Shown here: piece by piece, positions 8,310-16,919 of the stretch
Layout of the letters: the number at the start of each line of letters is the position of its first letter
How positions within the stretch are numbered: the stretch's first letter is position 1
Origin: Phycisphaerales bacterium
GTDB taxonomy: Bacteria; Planctomycetota; Phycisphaerae; Sedimentisphaerales; Anaerobacaceae
Length of the DNA: 64,000 nucleotides
Reading direction: 5' to 3'
Assembly (NCBI GenBank): GCA_030602885.1
Contig: JAUVYV010000009.1
Span: 25,950-89,949, forward strand
Notes under the pieces: model-generated
Database searches by the model: none
Seen by the model: the letters and a program-made list of their open reading frames with translations, nothing else
What the model was told of the DNA's origin: nothing
Position numbers and translations under genes: made by a program

Positions 8310-9840
8310 TGTCTTGTCTCCTTTCACCACTTGCTTTGTACCGGGGATTGGGGCCGGGCATTTTGGCGTTGACGGATTTTAGCCAATTGTGGAGCATCTG
8401 CTGTAGGCTGGCGGCTTTTTCGGGCATCTGGTCGGCAAGGTCGTGCTGCTCGGCGATGTCGTCTTTGAGGTTGTAAAGTTCAACGCGGTTGTCTTCATAC
8501 CATTCGATGAGTTTGTAGTCAGCGAGGCGGAGGGCACCGGCGGGTCTGTGGCCGCTTGGGTGGTAATGTGGATAGTGCCAGTAAATCGCTTCTCGAACCA
8601 GGGACTGCTCACCTTTTAGCAGCGGGATAATGCTAACGCCATCCGCATGCTGGTCCGGGATGAGTGGTAAGCCAGCCATTTGGAGCATAGTCGGGTAGAA
8701 GTCGGTGCTGGTAACAGGCTCATCACAGGTCGAGCCCGGTCTTGTGATACCGGGCCATTTGATAATCATCGGTTCGCGAATACCGCCTTCGTAGAGCCAG
8801 CCCTTACCTTCTCTCAGCGGCAGGTTAGCTGTCGGAACAAGCCCTGCTGTTGCCCTTGGTTTAGCGATTGTCCCTATCTGCGTGGAAAGGCCGCCGTTGT
8901 CGGACATGAAGATGACTATCGTGTTTTCAGTCAGACCCAGTCCTGCAAGCCGCTTTATCACACGGCCAACACTATCGTCCACACTTTCGACCATACCGGC
9001 GTAGGGCGGGTAGTCCTGTATCTGCCTGGTGACGACATTGTCGTCCTGGACAAATCTCGGACGGTCGGGTGATGGCAGCTTTGCGGCCTTTTGCTTGTAT
9101 TTTGCTGTGAGAACTTTTTTCGACTGGATAGGTTTGTGGACTGCGTAGTGAGACAGGTACAAAAAGAACGGTCTGTTCCTGTTTTTTTCGATGAATTTCA
9201 GTGCTTCATCGGTAAGCCGGTCGGTAAGATACTCGCCTTTCTTGCCGCCGGCGAGGTTTTCGAGTTTTTGGTTTCTCCTTCTGTACGGGTAGAAGTAACT
9301 GGGGGGCTGGCCGCGATGGTTTCCAGCTATGTTGATATCAAATCCCTGATGTTCGGGATAGTAGGGTTTGTCGCCGAGGTGCCATTTTCCGATAGAGGCG
9401 GTGGCATAGCCGGCCTGGGCGAGGACTTCGGCGATGGTAAGCTCAGCGAGGACAAGCTGCTGATTGAATTGTGGTGGGATTAGCTTTCGGGAGCCTGGGG
9501 CGTCGATGCTCTGCAGGCCCGGGATCCAGTCGGTAAGGTTGAGACGGGCGGGGTATTTGCCGGTAAGGATACTGGCGCGGGTTGGCGAGCAGACGGGGCA
9601 GGCGGCGTAGGCGCTGGTGAATTTCATCGCTTGTGCTGCGAGCCGGTCAATGTTCGGTGTCTCGTAGAAACTGCTGCCGTAACAGCCGAGGTCGGTGTAG
9701 CCGAGGTCGTCGACAAGAAAGAATACAAAATTGGGTTTACCGCTAAGCCGGCCCGGCCTTTGGGTGAAGCTTGCACAACCCTGAATAGCCAATGAGCCAA
9801 TGACGGAGCCGGCGGTTTTCAGGAAATCGCGGCGGTTCAT
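8296..9840 (-). CDS. Tat-exported sulfatase, arylsulfatase A-like
   Basis: Second type I sulfatase (514 aa), with a twin-arginine start MNRRDFLKTAGS and a possible lipobox (SLAIQGC), so it may be a membrane-anchored lipoprotein. The formylglycine motif is CSPTR in CPVCSPTRASILTGKYPARL. The metal site is visible in FFLVDDLGYTDLGCYGS and IFMSDNGGLSTQ. The family is arylsulfatase A / N-acetylgalactosamine-6-sulfatase-like. The gene sits between a secreted sugar-isomerase-like protein and another sulfatase on the same strand, which fits degradation of a sulfated glycan; the exact substrate cannot be read from sequence. Confidence 0.9.
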   Translation of the reverse strand: MNRRDFLKTAGSVIGSLAIQGCASFTQRPGRLSGKPNFVFFLVDDLGYTDLGCYGSSFYETPNIDRLAAQAMKFTSAYAACPVCSPTRASILTGKYPARLNLTDWIPGLQSIDAPGSRKLIPPQFNQQLVLAELTIAEVLAQAGYATASIGKWHLGDKPYYPEHQGFDINIAGNHRGQPPSYFYPYRRRNQKLENLAGGKKGEYLTDRLTDEALKFIEKNRNRPFFLYLSHYAVHKPIQSKKVLTAKYKQKAAKLPSPDRPRFVQDDNVVTRQIQDYPPYAGMVESVDDSVGRVIKRLAGLGLTENTIVIFMSDNGGLSTQIGTIAKPRATAGLVPTANLPLREGKGWLYEGGIREPMIIKWPGITRPGSTCDEPVTSTDFYPTMLQMAGLPLIPDQHADGVSIIPLLKGEQSLVREAIYWHYPHYHPSGHRPAGALRLADYKLIEWYEDNRVELYNLKDDIAEQHDLADQMPEKAASLQQMLHNWLKSVNAKMPGPNPRYKASGERRQDNEKQ

Positions 9841-9885
9841 AGGTGTTTCCCTGCCTGGAAGTTGAGTTTTTCTATTACAATTTGG

Positions 9886-11331
9886 TTATACGGCCTCGTT
9901 GACGAATTTGATATTCTTGAATTTGCAGAAGAACTCGAGTTCTCTGGTGATATCTCCGTAGCAGGTTTGTCGGTGCAGGCCGCTCGACCAGTTTCGCCAC
10001 AGCTTAGTGATGTCGCCATCGACCTTGACGGCAATCTTGGTGCGGCAGCCCCTGTCGTGCTCGAGAGAGACCATCCGTTCGGTTATCTCACCGGTAAAGT
10101 AGAGCATCAGGTCGGTCCCAATCAGTATAGACTGGGTGACTTTCTGACCGGTGCGCATCTCGACCTGGCAGACGGCGCCTTCCTGGCGTTCCATAATGGT
10201 GCGAATCTTGAATGGAGCGGATGGACCGTTGGGGCCATCCATCTTGTTGGTGCCGAGGCAGTGAGCAAGGATTATCGTGTCTTTTGATTCATCGACTGTC
10301 GGGTCAGAGATAAACCCGGGTCTGCCGCAAAGACCCTGCAATATAATATGGGTCATTGCGCATCGCAGGTCGGACTCACAGATACCGCCCAATCCCATAT
10401 TGTTGAGCCGGGTAAATCCGATGCAGGGGAATGCGTGTGCCTTGCAGAGCGGCTTGTACATAGAGCCGTAGCAATCGGCGGTCATTACGGTCGCATTTTC
10501 CTCATCGAGCATTTTTTCAAAGGCGAGTGCAAGCCGGCACGACTTGACGATTTCTTCCTCGGATGGTTCGACCACTCTATCGGCGGCTTTTATCCAGCGG
10601 TCGGCCTCTGCCTTTGCGTCGGCGTCCGGGATGGAATTATAGACATCGAGCACTTCTTTGAGATCGACCTTCTTTATTTCAGTTCCGAATTTATCCTTTA
10701 TTTCGCTGGTATAATCGACAGGCATGCTTCTGGTGATGTTGAGGATTTTGGCTTCTCTCAGGTGGTGGATGGCGCGGAATGGCCTTATTGCAACGGCAAG
10801 CTGCTTGTAATCGGTTGTGAGCATGCAGTCAACGTTAGCGACCCGTTTTCGCAGGTCCCCGAAGCTTACCCAATCATGCCCGGAATAGGGAATCGCAAAA
10901 ATCATCGTGGGTTTTCCCAGGCGGACGAGCTGCTCGATAATGCGCATAACACCGATATTGAGCTGAATCACGAGGATGCCGTCGACATCCTCGAATTTGC
11001 CTTTGAGCCGGGCGAGCTGCTCACTTGAAGTAACAAGCTCATCGACCACAAAATCCACGTCGGCCAGCTCGTCGGCCAGCTTCGCAAACTCGGCTTTGTA
11101 AGAACGGATTTCAGCGTCCAAATCCATGTTCGCTTTGGGCCACAGAGCGCCTGGTCCTATGCTGCCCAGGAAAATCCGTGCGACCTTTACTTTCGACCCT
11201 CTGCATCCGGGGCTTATTATCTTCGAGCCGGCTGAATTCGCGGCAAAGCCGAGGATGCCGGAAGAGGCAAGAACAACGCTCCCCGCAGCCGTGGCCTGCA
11301 TGAATTCTCTTCGATTAAGTTCACTTTCCAT
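9886..11331 (-). CDS. Secreted L-fucose/L-arabinose isomerase-like protein
   Basis: 481-aa protein with a twin-arginine signal (NRREFMQATAAGSVVLASSG). The body resembles the L-fucose isomerase / L-arabinose isomerase superfamily: an N-terminal Rossmann-like half (VDGILVIQLNIGVMRIIEQL, KPTMIFAIPYSG), then VMTADCYGSMYKPLCKAHAFPCIGFTRLNN and ILAHCLGTNKMDGP in the C-terminal half. Cytoplasmic isomerases of this fold have no export signal, so the Tat leader is unusual and the biochemical role is uncertain. It lies 53 bp downstream of the DUF5107-TPR gene and 45 bp upstream of the sulfatases, suggesting one polysaccharide-related transcription unit. The function as an isomerase is only a family inference. 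Confidence 0.65.
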   Translation of the reverse strand: MESELNRREFMQATAAGSVVLASSGILGFAANSAGSKIISPGCRGSKVKVARIFLGSIGPGALWPKANMDLDAEIRSYKAEFAKLADELADVDFVVDELVTSSEQLARLKGKFEDVDGILVIQLNIGVMRIIEQLVRLGKPTMIFAIPYSGHDWVSFGDLRKRVANVDCMLTTDYKQLAVAIRPFRAIHHLREAKILNITRSMPVDYTSEIKDKFGTEIKKVDLKEVLDVYNSIPDADAKAEADRWIKAADRVVEPSEEEIVKSCRLALAFEKMLDEENATVMTADCYGSMYKPLCKAHAFPCIGFTRLNNMGLGGICESDLRCAMTHIILQGLCGRPGFISDPTVDESKDTIILAHCLGTNKMDGPNGPSAPFKIRTIMERQEGAVCQVEMRTGQKVTQSILIGTDLMLYFTGEITERMVSLEHDRGCRTKIAVKVDGDITKLWRNWSSGLHRQTCYGDITRELEFFCKFKNIKFVNEAV

Positions 11332-11384
11332 ATCAATCTCCTTTATTTTGAGTCGGTTATCGAGTGCGGCATTTCACGTTCCTG

Positions 11385-14300
11385 TCATCGTTCAAGCACG
11401 GCCAACTGGGCCTTTGCCCAGAGATGGTTGGGGTTCAGCTCGACTGCCTTTTGGAATTCTGTCTTTGCGTTTTCATACCGGCGTTTGCCCTGATAACCGA
11501 GGCCGAGTGTAAAGTGGGCCTGGGCCAGCCGCATCTCTCCGGTCTCCTTTTCACCAAATTTTGCGAAGAAGTCCATACGCGCATCGCCGCTGAGTTCCTT
11601 TTGTCCTGTTTCAATAAGCTCATCGAAAATCTGCCGCGCATCATCAGCCTGATCCGTTTTCTGCAGAGCGAGCGCTCTAAACCACCGCGTCTGCGGCCAT
11701 CTTCCTGCACCCTCATGTTCGGCGGCCAGCTTGTAATGGTGCTGTGCCTTGTCACTGTCTGACATTGCTTCGTACGCCGCGCCGATGCTGTAGTTAATCC
11801 GCGAGAGGTGCTTGTCCTCTTCGAGCCGGCCAATCTCGATATTGTCCGGCGTTTCGTTGGCGGCGAGCATATCCTCGAGGGCTGCGTTGTAATTGCCTGC
11901 GTCAAATTTGCGACGGCTTCTGAGCAGATGTGCATCGACATAAACGTCGCGAATCCGCCCGCTGCCTTCCCATGCGTTGAAGTGATTCGTTTTGAGATGC
12001 TCGATGGCCTCGTCATATCTGCCCATCAGGACCAGTACCGAGATAAACTGCAGGTAGCTGTCGTCGCGTTGTTTCACCGTCTCAACATCTTTCTCAAGCA
12101 GGGCAAGTCGTCTCTCGGGCTGCCGGCCTCCTATCTCATAGAGCATATCAAGCTCGGCCAGAACGCGAGCGTCTCTGCTGTTACATTCGATGGACTTTTC
12201 GTAGCTCTTGATCGCCTTGGCGATGTCGTTTTGTGAGCGGTAGTAGGCCCAGCCGAGGTTGCGATGGACGGTTGCGAAGGCCCCGTCGAGGTCTCTGGAT
12301 TTTTCCCAGGCGGTGATTGCCTTTTCGGGCTGCTTGTCGTAGAGCAGATTGCCCAGGTAATAGTATGCTCGTGCATCACCTGGATTGCGGCGTATAGCAG
12401 CATCAAGCACCTGTATAGACTCGCTGCGGAAGGGGAAGCAGAAGTCGGGCGGCATCTTCGCGGCTTCGGCATAGTACCTGGCAGCGTTGGCCTTGTCGGT
12501 TTTGTTCTGATAGAGATAGCCAAGATAGTAGTAAACCATCGGGTATGTGCTCAAAGGTTTTTTATTCGCAGCGACGGCCCGCTGGAGGATATCAATCGCG
12601 TTATCGTATAGGCCGCAGTTGAGATAATCGACGGCGAGCTCGAGATAAGCCTGCGTTTCGTCTCGCATTTTGGTTTTGAGGTCGCTGAGGGTTTTGTCTG
12701 CCTTACTCTTTTCGCTCATTGCCGTCTCAATCAGGTACATTTCATTGGCTGCGAGGAAATCGAGAGGGTCTGTGGCAAGACTTTTAAGGGCAAACTGTTT
12801 TGCCTCATCGAGCCGGCCGAGGTTTCGCAGTATGGCGACCTTAAGGCCCATTACTCTTGTGTTGCGTACATCGGTGGAGAGGGAATTGTCAATTTGCTCG
12901 AGCGCAAGGGCGAAGCTGGCTTTATTACAGGACAATTCCGCAAGCTGGTAATAAGCGGGCGAATGAAATGCATGGTCCCAGCTCGCTTTGTAGAAGTTGT
13001 CGTATGCTTCGTCGAGTTTTCCCTGTGCCCGCAGGGCAAGGGCCAGTTGGTAATAGGCCTCGCAGTTGCGTGGTCGGGTGTAGTTTTTGCTGATTCGCGC
13101 AACTGCGGTTCGCAGTTTCTCTTCCGCCTCGGCGAACATTGCGCGTTTACTGTAATCAATGCCGAGTGCCGTGTTGACTCGCGAATCGCCCGGGTCCCTT
13201 TTGAGAGCTTCTTCGTAATAAGGATACGGGTCAACGGTCGGGTTGTAGAACTGCTGGATTCTCCGGCCTATCAGGTAAAGCTCTTCGATAGTCTTGACGT
13301 CGGCGGCTTCGGGTGGTGGTTCGACGACGGGCGGCAGTTCGGGGTTGAATTTCTTCTCGACGGGTCTGTAGGAGATGATTACGTCCTTCTCGGACGAATA
13401 TAGTATGGCCTCGAGGTCGCTTTCTTTCGTGCCTTCGGGGATGGAAACCTCCTTGCCGAACGCCTTGTCGGGGCCGATGTATATTTTTTCGGCATAGAGG
13501 ATTTTGTCGCCGGCCTTGAGGACGGCTTGTGCGCCCGTGAACTGAGATGTGGCGTTGAAGCCGAATTTTGCGGTATTGTCGTTGACTAATTCAAGGTTGA
13601 CGGCGGCGTTGAGGTTTGCGTTTTTGAAGCCGCCTATTTCACGGACCGGGTACCAGAACATCGTCCAGGTCTTGACCTCGTAGGGGCCTATCCAGCTATA
13701 GTCGGGCTGATTGTCGCTGAAGGCGCCGACCATCAGCTCAGTGTATGGGTCGGCGTTGTCGGCGAGTATTTTGTCCCACATTCTGCCGCGAGGGCCGGGG
13801 CCCCACTGCCATAGTTTTCCGTTTGGGCTTATGTGATGGTTGACTATGCTGACGACGCCGGCCTGTTTGCCGTGGTCGTATCCGCCGGAAAAATTCTCCC
13901 TCATATCCCAGGCGAAGAACGAGACAGGGTTGGGGTGATTCTGCCACCGTGAAAGGTCAACGCCCGTGTAATCAACGCCGCGGTAGCTGCTGTGCCCGAT
14001 GGGCCAGTGAATGAACTCGTTCTTGGCGTGATAGACCGCATAGTCAACCGAAGGCGGGAAAATCACCTGGTAGTCACTGTTGGCGTGGACTGCGACGTTG
14101 GCCCAGAAGAGCAGCGAATGAGTATATGGGCTTCGGTTGAAGATTTTGCCGGTGATTTGCATGTAGGATTTTCCCGGATAGACCGTCGCACCGAGTAGCC
14201 ATTTCATACGGTGGCGCAGTTCCGTTTCGCCGAACCAGAGGGTCTTGCTGCCGTCCGGGTTTTCAACAATTGTATAATCGACGGGCATCAGGGTTGTGTT

Positions 14301-14750
14301 TCTGTGGTGGTGCAGGACACACCATTCGATGCCGCCGGATACCCAGGCGCCTAACATACCGATAAGAGCCGGTTTTATTACTTCCTGACGGTAGAAGAAG
14401 TCGTAGTTGTTCGTCTTATCGAGCGCGGTAAACAGCCGGCCGCCTATCTCAGGCAGAAACGAGACCTTTATGTATTCATTTTCGAGATAGACGGCATTGT
14501 AGGTTTTGTCCTGAAGTTCGTCGGTGAGGTTATCGAGGAATGGGTAGGGATAGATGACTTTCGATGCGCCCTGATAGACCTCGCCCTTGAAGAACATCGG
14601 GTTCGAGTCCGGCTCAGCCACCTTGTACGTGGGCAGAATGAGCGGCTCAGTCCAGATTTTAACCGCTGATTCCGCCTGCACTGTGCCGCCAAGGGCAACG
14701 AGAAGGACTGTAAACAGGGTTGCTGCTGTGGAAAGCGTCCTGCCGGCCAT
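11385..14750 (-). CDS. Secreted DUF5107 plus TPR-repeat protein
   Basis: Large exported protein, 1121 aa, with a signal peptide (residues 1-26, ending GGTVQAES). Residues about 40-350 form a DUF5107-type beta-sandwich domain resembling aldose-epimerase-like or galactose-mutarotase-like folds (EYIKVSFLPEIGGRLFTAL, WWCVLHHH-like region). From about residue 490 to the end the protein is a long array of tetratricopeptide repeats (for example NTALGIDYSKRAMFAEAEEKL, YYYLGNLLYDKQPEKAITAW, HFTLGLGYQGKRRYENAKTE). This architecture is common next to glycoside hydrolases and sulfatases in Planctomycetes and Bacteroidetes. A carbohydrate-related scaffolding role is an inference. Confidence 0.8.
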   Translation of the reverse strand: MAGRTLSTAATLFTVLLVALGGTVQAESAVKIWTEPLILPTYKVAEPDSNPMFFKGEVYQGASKVIYPYPFLDNLTDELQDKTYNAVYLENEYIKVSFLPEIGGRLFTALDKTNNYDFFYRQEVIKPALIGMLGAWVSGGIEWCVLHHHRNTTLMPVDYTIVENPDGSKTLWFGETELRHRMKWLLGATVYPGKSYMQITGKIFNRSPYTHSLLFWANVAVHANSDYQVIFPPSVDYAVYHAKNEFIHWPIGHSSYRGVDYTGVDLSRWQNHPNPVSFFAWDMRENFSGGYDHGKQAGVVSIVNHHISPNGKLWQWGPGPRGRMWDKILADNADPYTELMVGAFSDNQPDYSWIGPYEVKTWTMFWYPVREIGGFKNANLNAAVNLELVNDNTAKFGFNATSQFTGAQAVLKAGDKILYAEKIYIGPDKAFGKEVSIPEGTKESDLEAILYSSEKDVIISYRPVEKKFNPELPPVVEPPPEAADVKTIEELYLIGRRIQQFYNPTVDPYPYYEEALKRDPGDSRVNTALGIDYSKRAMFAEAEEKLRTAVARISKNYTRPRNCEAYYQLALALRAQGKLDEAYDNFYKASWDHAFHSPAYYQLAELSCNKASFALALEQIDNSLSTDVRNTRVMGLKVAILRNLGRLDEAKQFALKSLATDPLDFLAANEMYLIETAMSEKSKADKTLSDLKTKMRDETQAYLELAVDYLNCGLYDNAIDILQRAVAANKKPLSTYPMVYYYLGYLYQNKTDKANAARYYAEAAKMPPDFCFPFRSESIQVLDAAIRRNPGDARAYYYLGNLLYDKQPEKAITAWEKSRDLDGAFATVHRNLGWAYYRSQNDIAKAIKSYEKSIECNSRDARVLAELDMLYEIGGRQPERRLALLEKDVETVKQRDDSYLQFISVLVLMGRYDEAIEHLKTNHFNAWEGSGRIRDVYVDAHLLRSRRKFDAGNYNAALEDMLAANETPDNIEIGRLEEDKHLSRINYSIGAAYEAMSDSDKAQHHYKLAAEHEGAGRWPQTRWFRALALQKTDQADDARQIFDELIETGQKELSGDARMDFFAKFGEKETGEMRLAQAHFTLGLGYQGKRRYENAKTEFQKAVELNPNHLWAKAQLAVLER

Positions 14751-14771
14751 TTCGGTCCTCCTATAAAGATT

Positions 14772-16919
14772 CTACATTTTTGAAAGCCGGGCGTATTTTA
14801 CCCTGAGCGACGTCGTTTGTCCGCTGTTAAATTCGACGACAACTATGCTGTTTTCGCCCATATCGGTAAATTCCTTTACAGTTCCAGGGCCGAATTTTTT
14901 GTGGGCGACCAAATCGCCCCGACGGAATCGGGGCGATAATTGATTATTGATGACTGATGATTGATTATTAAGAATTGCGGATTGAAAAGCAGCTTCAGAG
15001 AAGTCGAGGCCTAATTCGAAGAGGAACTGCGAGGGAATGGTCCGCAGGAACTGGCCTCGAATCGTTCGGTATCGGGCACAGCTTATATTAAGATTATTTT
15101 TTGCACGGGTTATGCCGACGAAAAAGAGCCGCCTTTCCTCTTCAGTCTCATCACCGTTATCTGCGCTTCTCTCATGCGGAAGCAGCCCTTCCTCGACGCC
15201 GACGATAAAGACGTTGTCAAATTCGAGTCCTTTCGCGGTGTGGAGTGTCATAAGCGCCACGCGGCCGCAGGCCGGGTCGTAAGCGTCGGCATCGCTGAAA
15301 AGCGATATCTGCTGGAGGTAATCGATAAGCGACGGCTCCTCCGCCTGCTCGTCGTACTGCACTGTTGCGCTTATTAGCTCATTGATATTCTCGATGGCGT
15401 TCTTTCCCTCGGCCCCCTGAGCCTTGAGCACGCCTTCAAGTCCCGATTCGACAAAGACCTCCTCTGCCAGCGGCGTAACTTTACCGCTCGAGTGCTTCGT
15501 AAGCCCTTCCATCATTTTGAGAAAGGCAGCGATCCTGCTTTTCGGCGCGTTGGAAAGGGAGGATATTTGCGGTGCTCTTTTTAGTGCGACGAAGCAGCCG
15601 ATATTGTTACGCGCAGCGTAGTCACGCACCCTGTCGATAGTAGTCTTGCCGATACCCCGCGTGGGCGTATTGATTATTCGCAGCAGCGCGATTTCATCGC
15701 TGGGATTTGCGAGGACCTTGAGATAGGCGAGCATGTCGCGTATCTCTTTTCTCGAATAGAACTCGACGCCGCGTACAATCTGGTAAGGGATCTTACTCTT
15801 GATAAGCGATTCTTCGAGCGCACGGCTCTGGGCGTTGACGCGGTAGAAGACGGCGACGTCGCTGTGTGCCGTATCGGCCTTGAGCAATTCTCCGATTTTC
15901 TGCGCCACACCGTTTGCTTCCTGGTTTTCGTTTTCGAAGGCGTTAACGGTAACGTCTCGGCCTGTGTGTCTTGTTGCAATAAGCCGTTTTTGCTTTCTGT
16001 TTTCGTTGCGAGCAATGAGGTTGTCGGCAACCGCGAGAATATTGGGTGTGCTTCGGAAGTTTTCTTCGAGTTTTACGATTGTCGCATCGGGCCAGTCATG
16101 CTCGAAGGCAAGTATGTTTCGTATATCGGCGCCTCGCCAGCGGTAGATTGACTGGTCGGGGTCGCCGGTGGCGCAGATGTTGTTGTGCTGTGAGGCGAGG
16201 GCCTTTACGATTCTGTACTGGGCGTGGTTGGTGTCCTGGTATTCATCGATGAGCAGGAACTTGAAACGGCTGGAAAGCCGTGAGCACACATCGGCGCAGT
16301 TTTCGAGCAGCAGAGCTGCGTTCATCAGCAGGTCGTCAAAGTCCAGTGCATTGTTTTCTTTAAGGATGTGCTGATAGCGGGCGTATATCTTAGCCAATGT
16401 TTTTGAGAAGTAATCATCTGTCTGCTGAGCGAATGTATCGACATCGAGCAGCTTGTTCTTCAGCGTGGATATTGCTTCGAGCATTCGCACGGGCGCAAAG
16501 TTTGTGGTGTCGAGATCGCAGAGCTTGATTGCTTCTTTGATGCATCGGCTCTGGTCGGCGGCGTCGTAGATGCTGAAGTTGGAGCTGATGTCGGCGTGGG
16601 AGGCGTATTGCCTGAGGATTCGGACGCACAGCGAGTGAAAAGTGCTGATATGTGCACCGGCGGAGGCACCGAGCGCTGCGGCCCTTTGACGCATCTCCTC
16701 AGCAGCTTTATTGGTAAAGGTAATTGCGCAGATATTGTGCGGCCTGACGCCTGAATCAATAAGTGCTGCGATTCGATATGTAATGACGCGGGTTTTCCCG
16801 CTGCCCGGGCCTGCAATGACCAGCAAGGGCCCATCAACATGGAATACGGCTTTCTGCTGGGAAGGTGTGAGCTGACGAGCGAAGGCACGCGTGGTTGCTT
16901 TTTGGTCGGCTTTGGTCAT
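14772..16919 (-). CDS. uvrD: UvrD/PcrA-type superfamily 1 DNA helicase
   Basis: ATP-dependent 3'-5' DNA helicase of 715 aa involved in repair and removal of proteins or RNA polymerase from DNA. Walker A is GPGSGKTRVITYR, motif II is LLIDEYQDTNHAQY, motif III GDPDQSIYRWRGADI, motif IV/V region NTPTRGIGKTTIDR, and motif VI FVGITRAKNNL. The C terminus has the PcrA/UvrD Tudor-like RNA-polymerase-binding domain (GDLVAHKKFGPGTVKEF). Just before that domain a run ILNNQSSVINNQLSPRFRRG is encoded by a low-complexity repeat, apparently an in-frame insertion in a linker. The start overlaps the stop of the upstream gene by four bases (ATGA). Confidence 0.95.
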   Translation of the reverse strand: MTKADQKATTRAFARQLTPSQQKAVFHVDGPLLVIAGPGSGKTRVITYRIAALIDSGVRPHNICAITFTNKAAEEMRQRAAALGASAGAHISTFHSLCVRILRQYASHADISSNFSIYDAADQSRCIKEAIKLCDLDTTNFAPVRMLEAISTLKNKLLDVDTFAQQTDDYFSKTLAKIYARYQHILKENNALDFDDLLMNAALLLENCADVCSRLSSRFKFLLIDEYQDTNHAQYRIVKALASQHNNICATGDPDQSIYRWRGADIRNILAFEHDWPDATIVKLEENFRSTPNILAVADNLIARNENRKQKRLIATRHTGRDVTVNAFENENQEANGVAQKIGELLKADTAHSDVAVFYRVNAQSRALEESLIKSKIPYQIVRGVEFYSRKEIRDMLAYLKVLANPSDEIALLRIINTPTRGIGKTTIDRVRDYAARNNIGCFVALKRAPQISSLSNAPKSRIAAFLKMMEGLTKHSSGKVTPLAEEVFVESGLEGVLKAQGAEGKNAIENINELISATVQYDEQAEEPSLIDYLQQISLFSDADAYDPACGRVALMTLHTAKGLEFDNVFIVGVEEGLLPHERSADNGDETEEERRLFFVGITRAKNNLNISCARYRTIRGQFLRTIPSQFLFELGLDFSEAAFQSAILNNQSSVINNQLSPRFRRGDLVAHKKFGPGTVKEFTDMGENSIVVVEFNSGQTTSLRVKYARLSKM
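14915..14985. repeat. Short repeat insertion inside the uvrD coding sequence
   Basis: A perfect hairpin CGCCCCGA-CGGAA-TCGGGGCG (14915-14935) is followed by a TTGATTATTGATGACTGATG-type degenerate repeat to about 14985. It encodes an Asn/Gln/Ser-rich linker between the helicase core and the Tudor-like domain, keeping the frame open. Confidence 0.7.

Noticed and set aside
10348..11028. 226-aa plus-strand open frame
   Set aside because: Antisense shadow of the isomerase-like gene; it reads the reverse complement of a well-supported protein.
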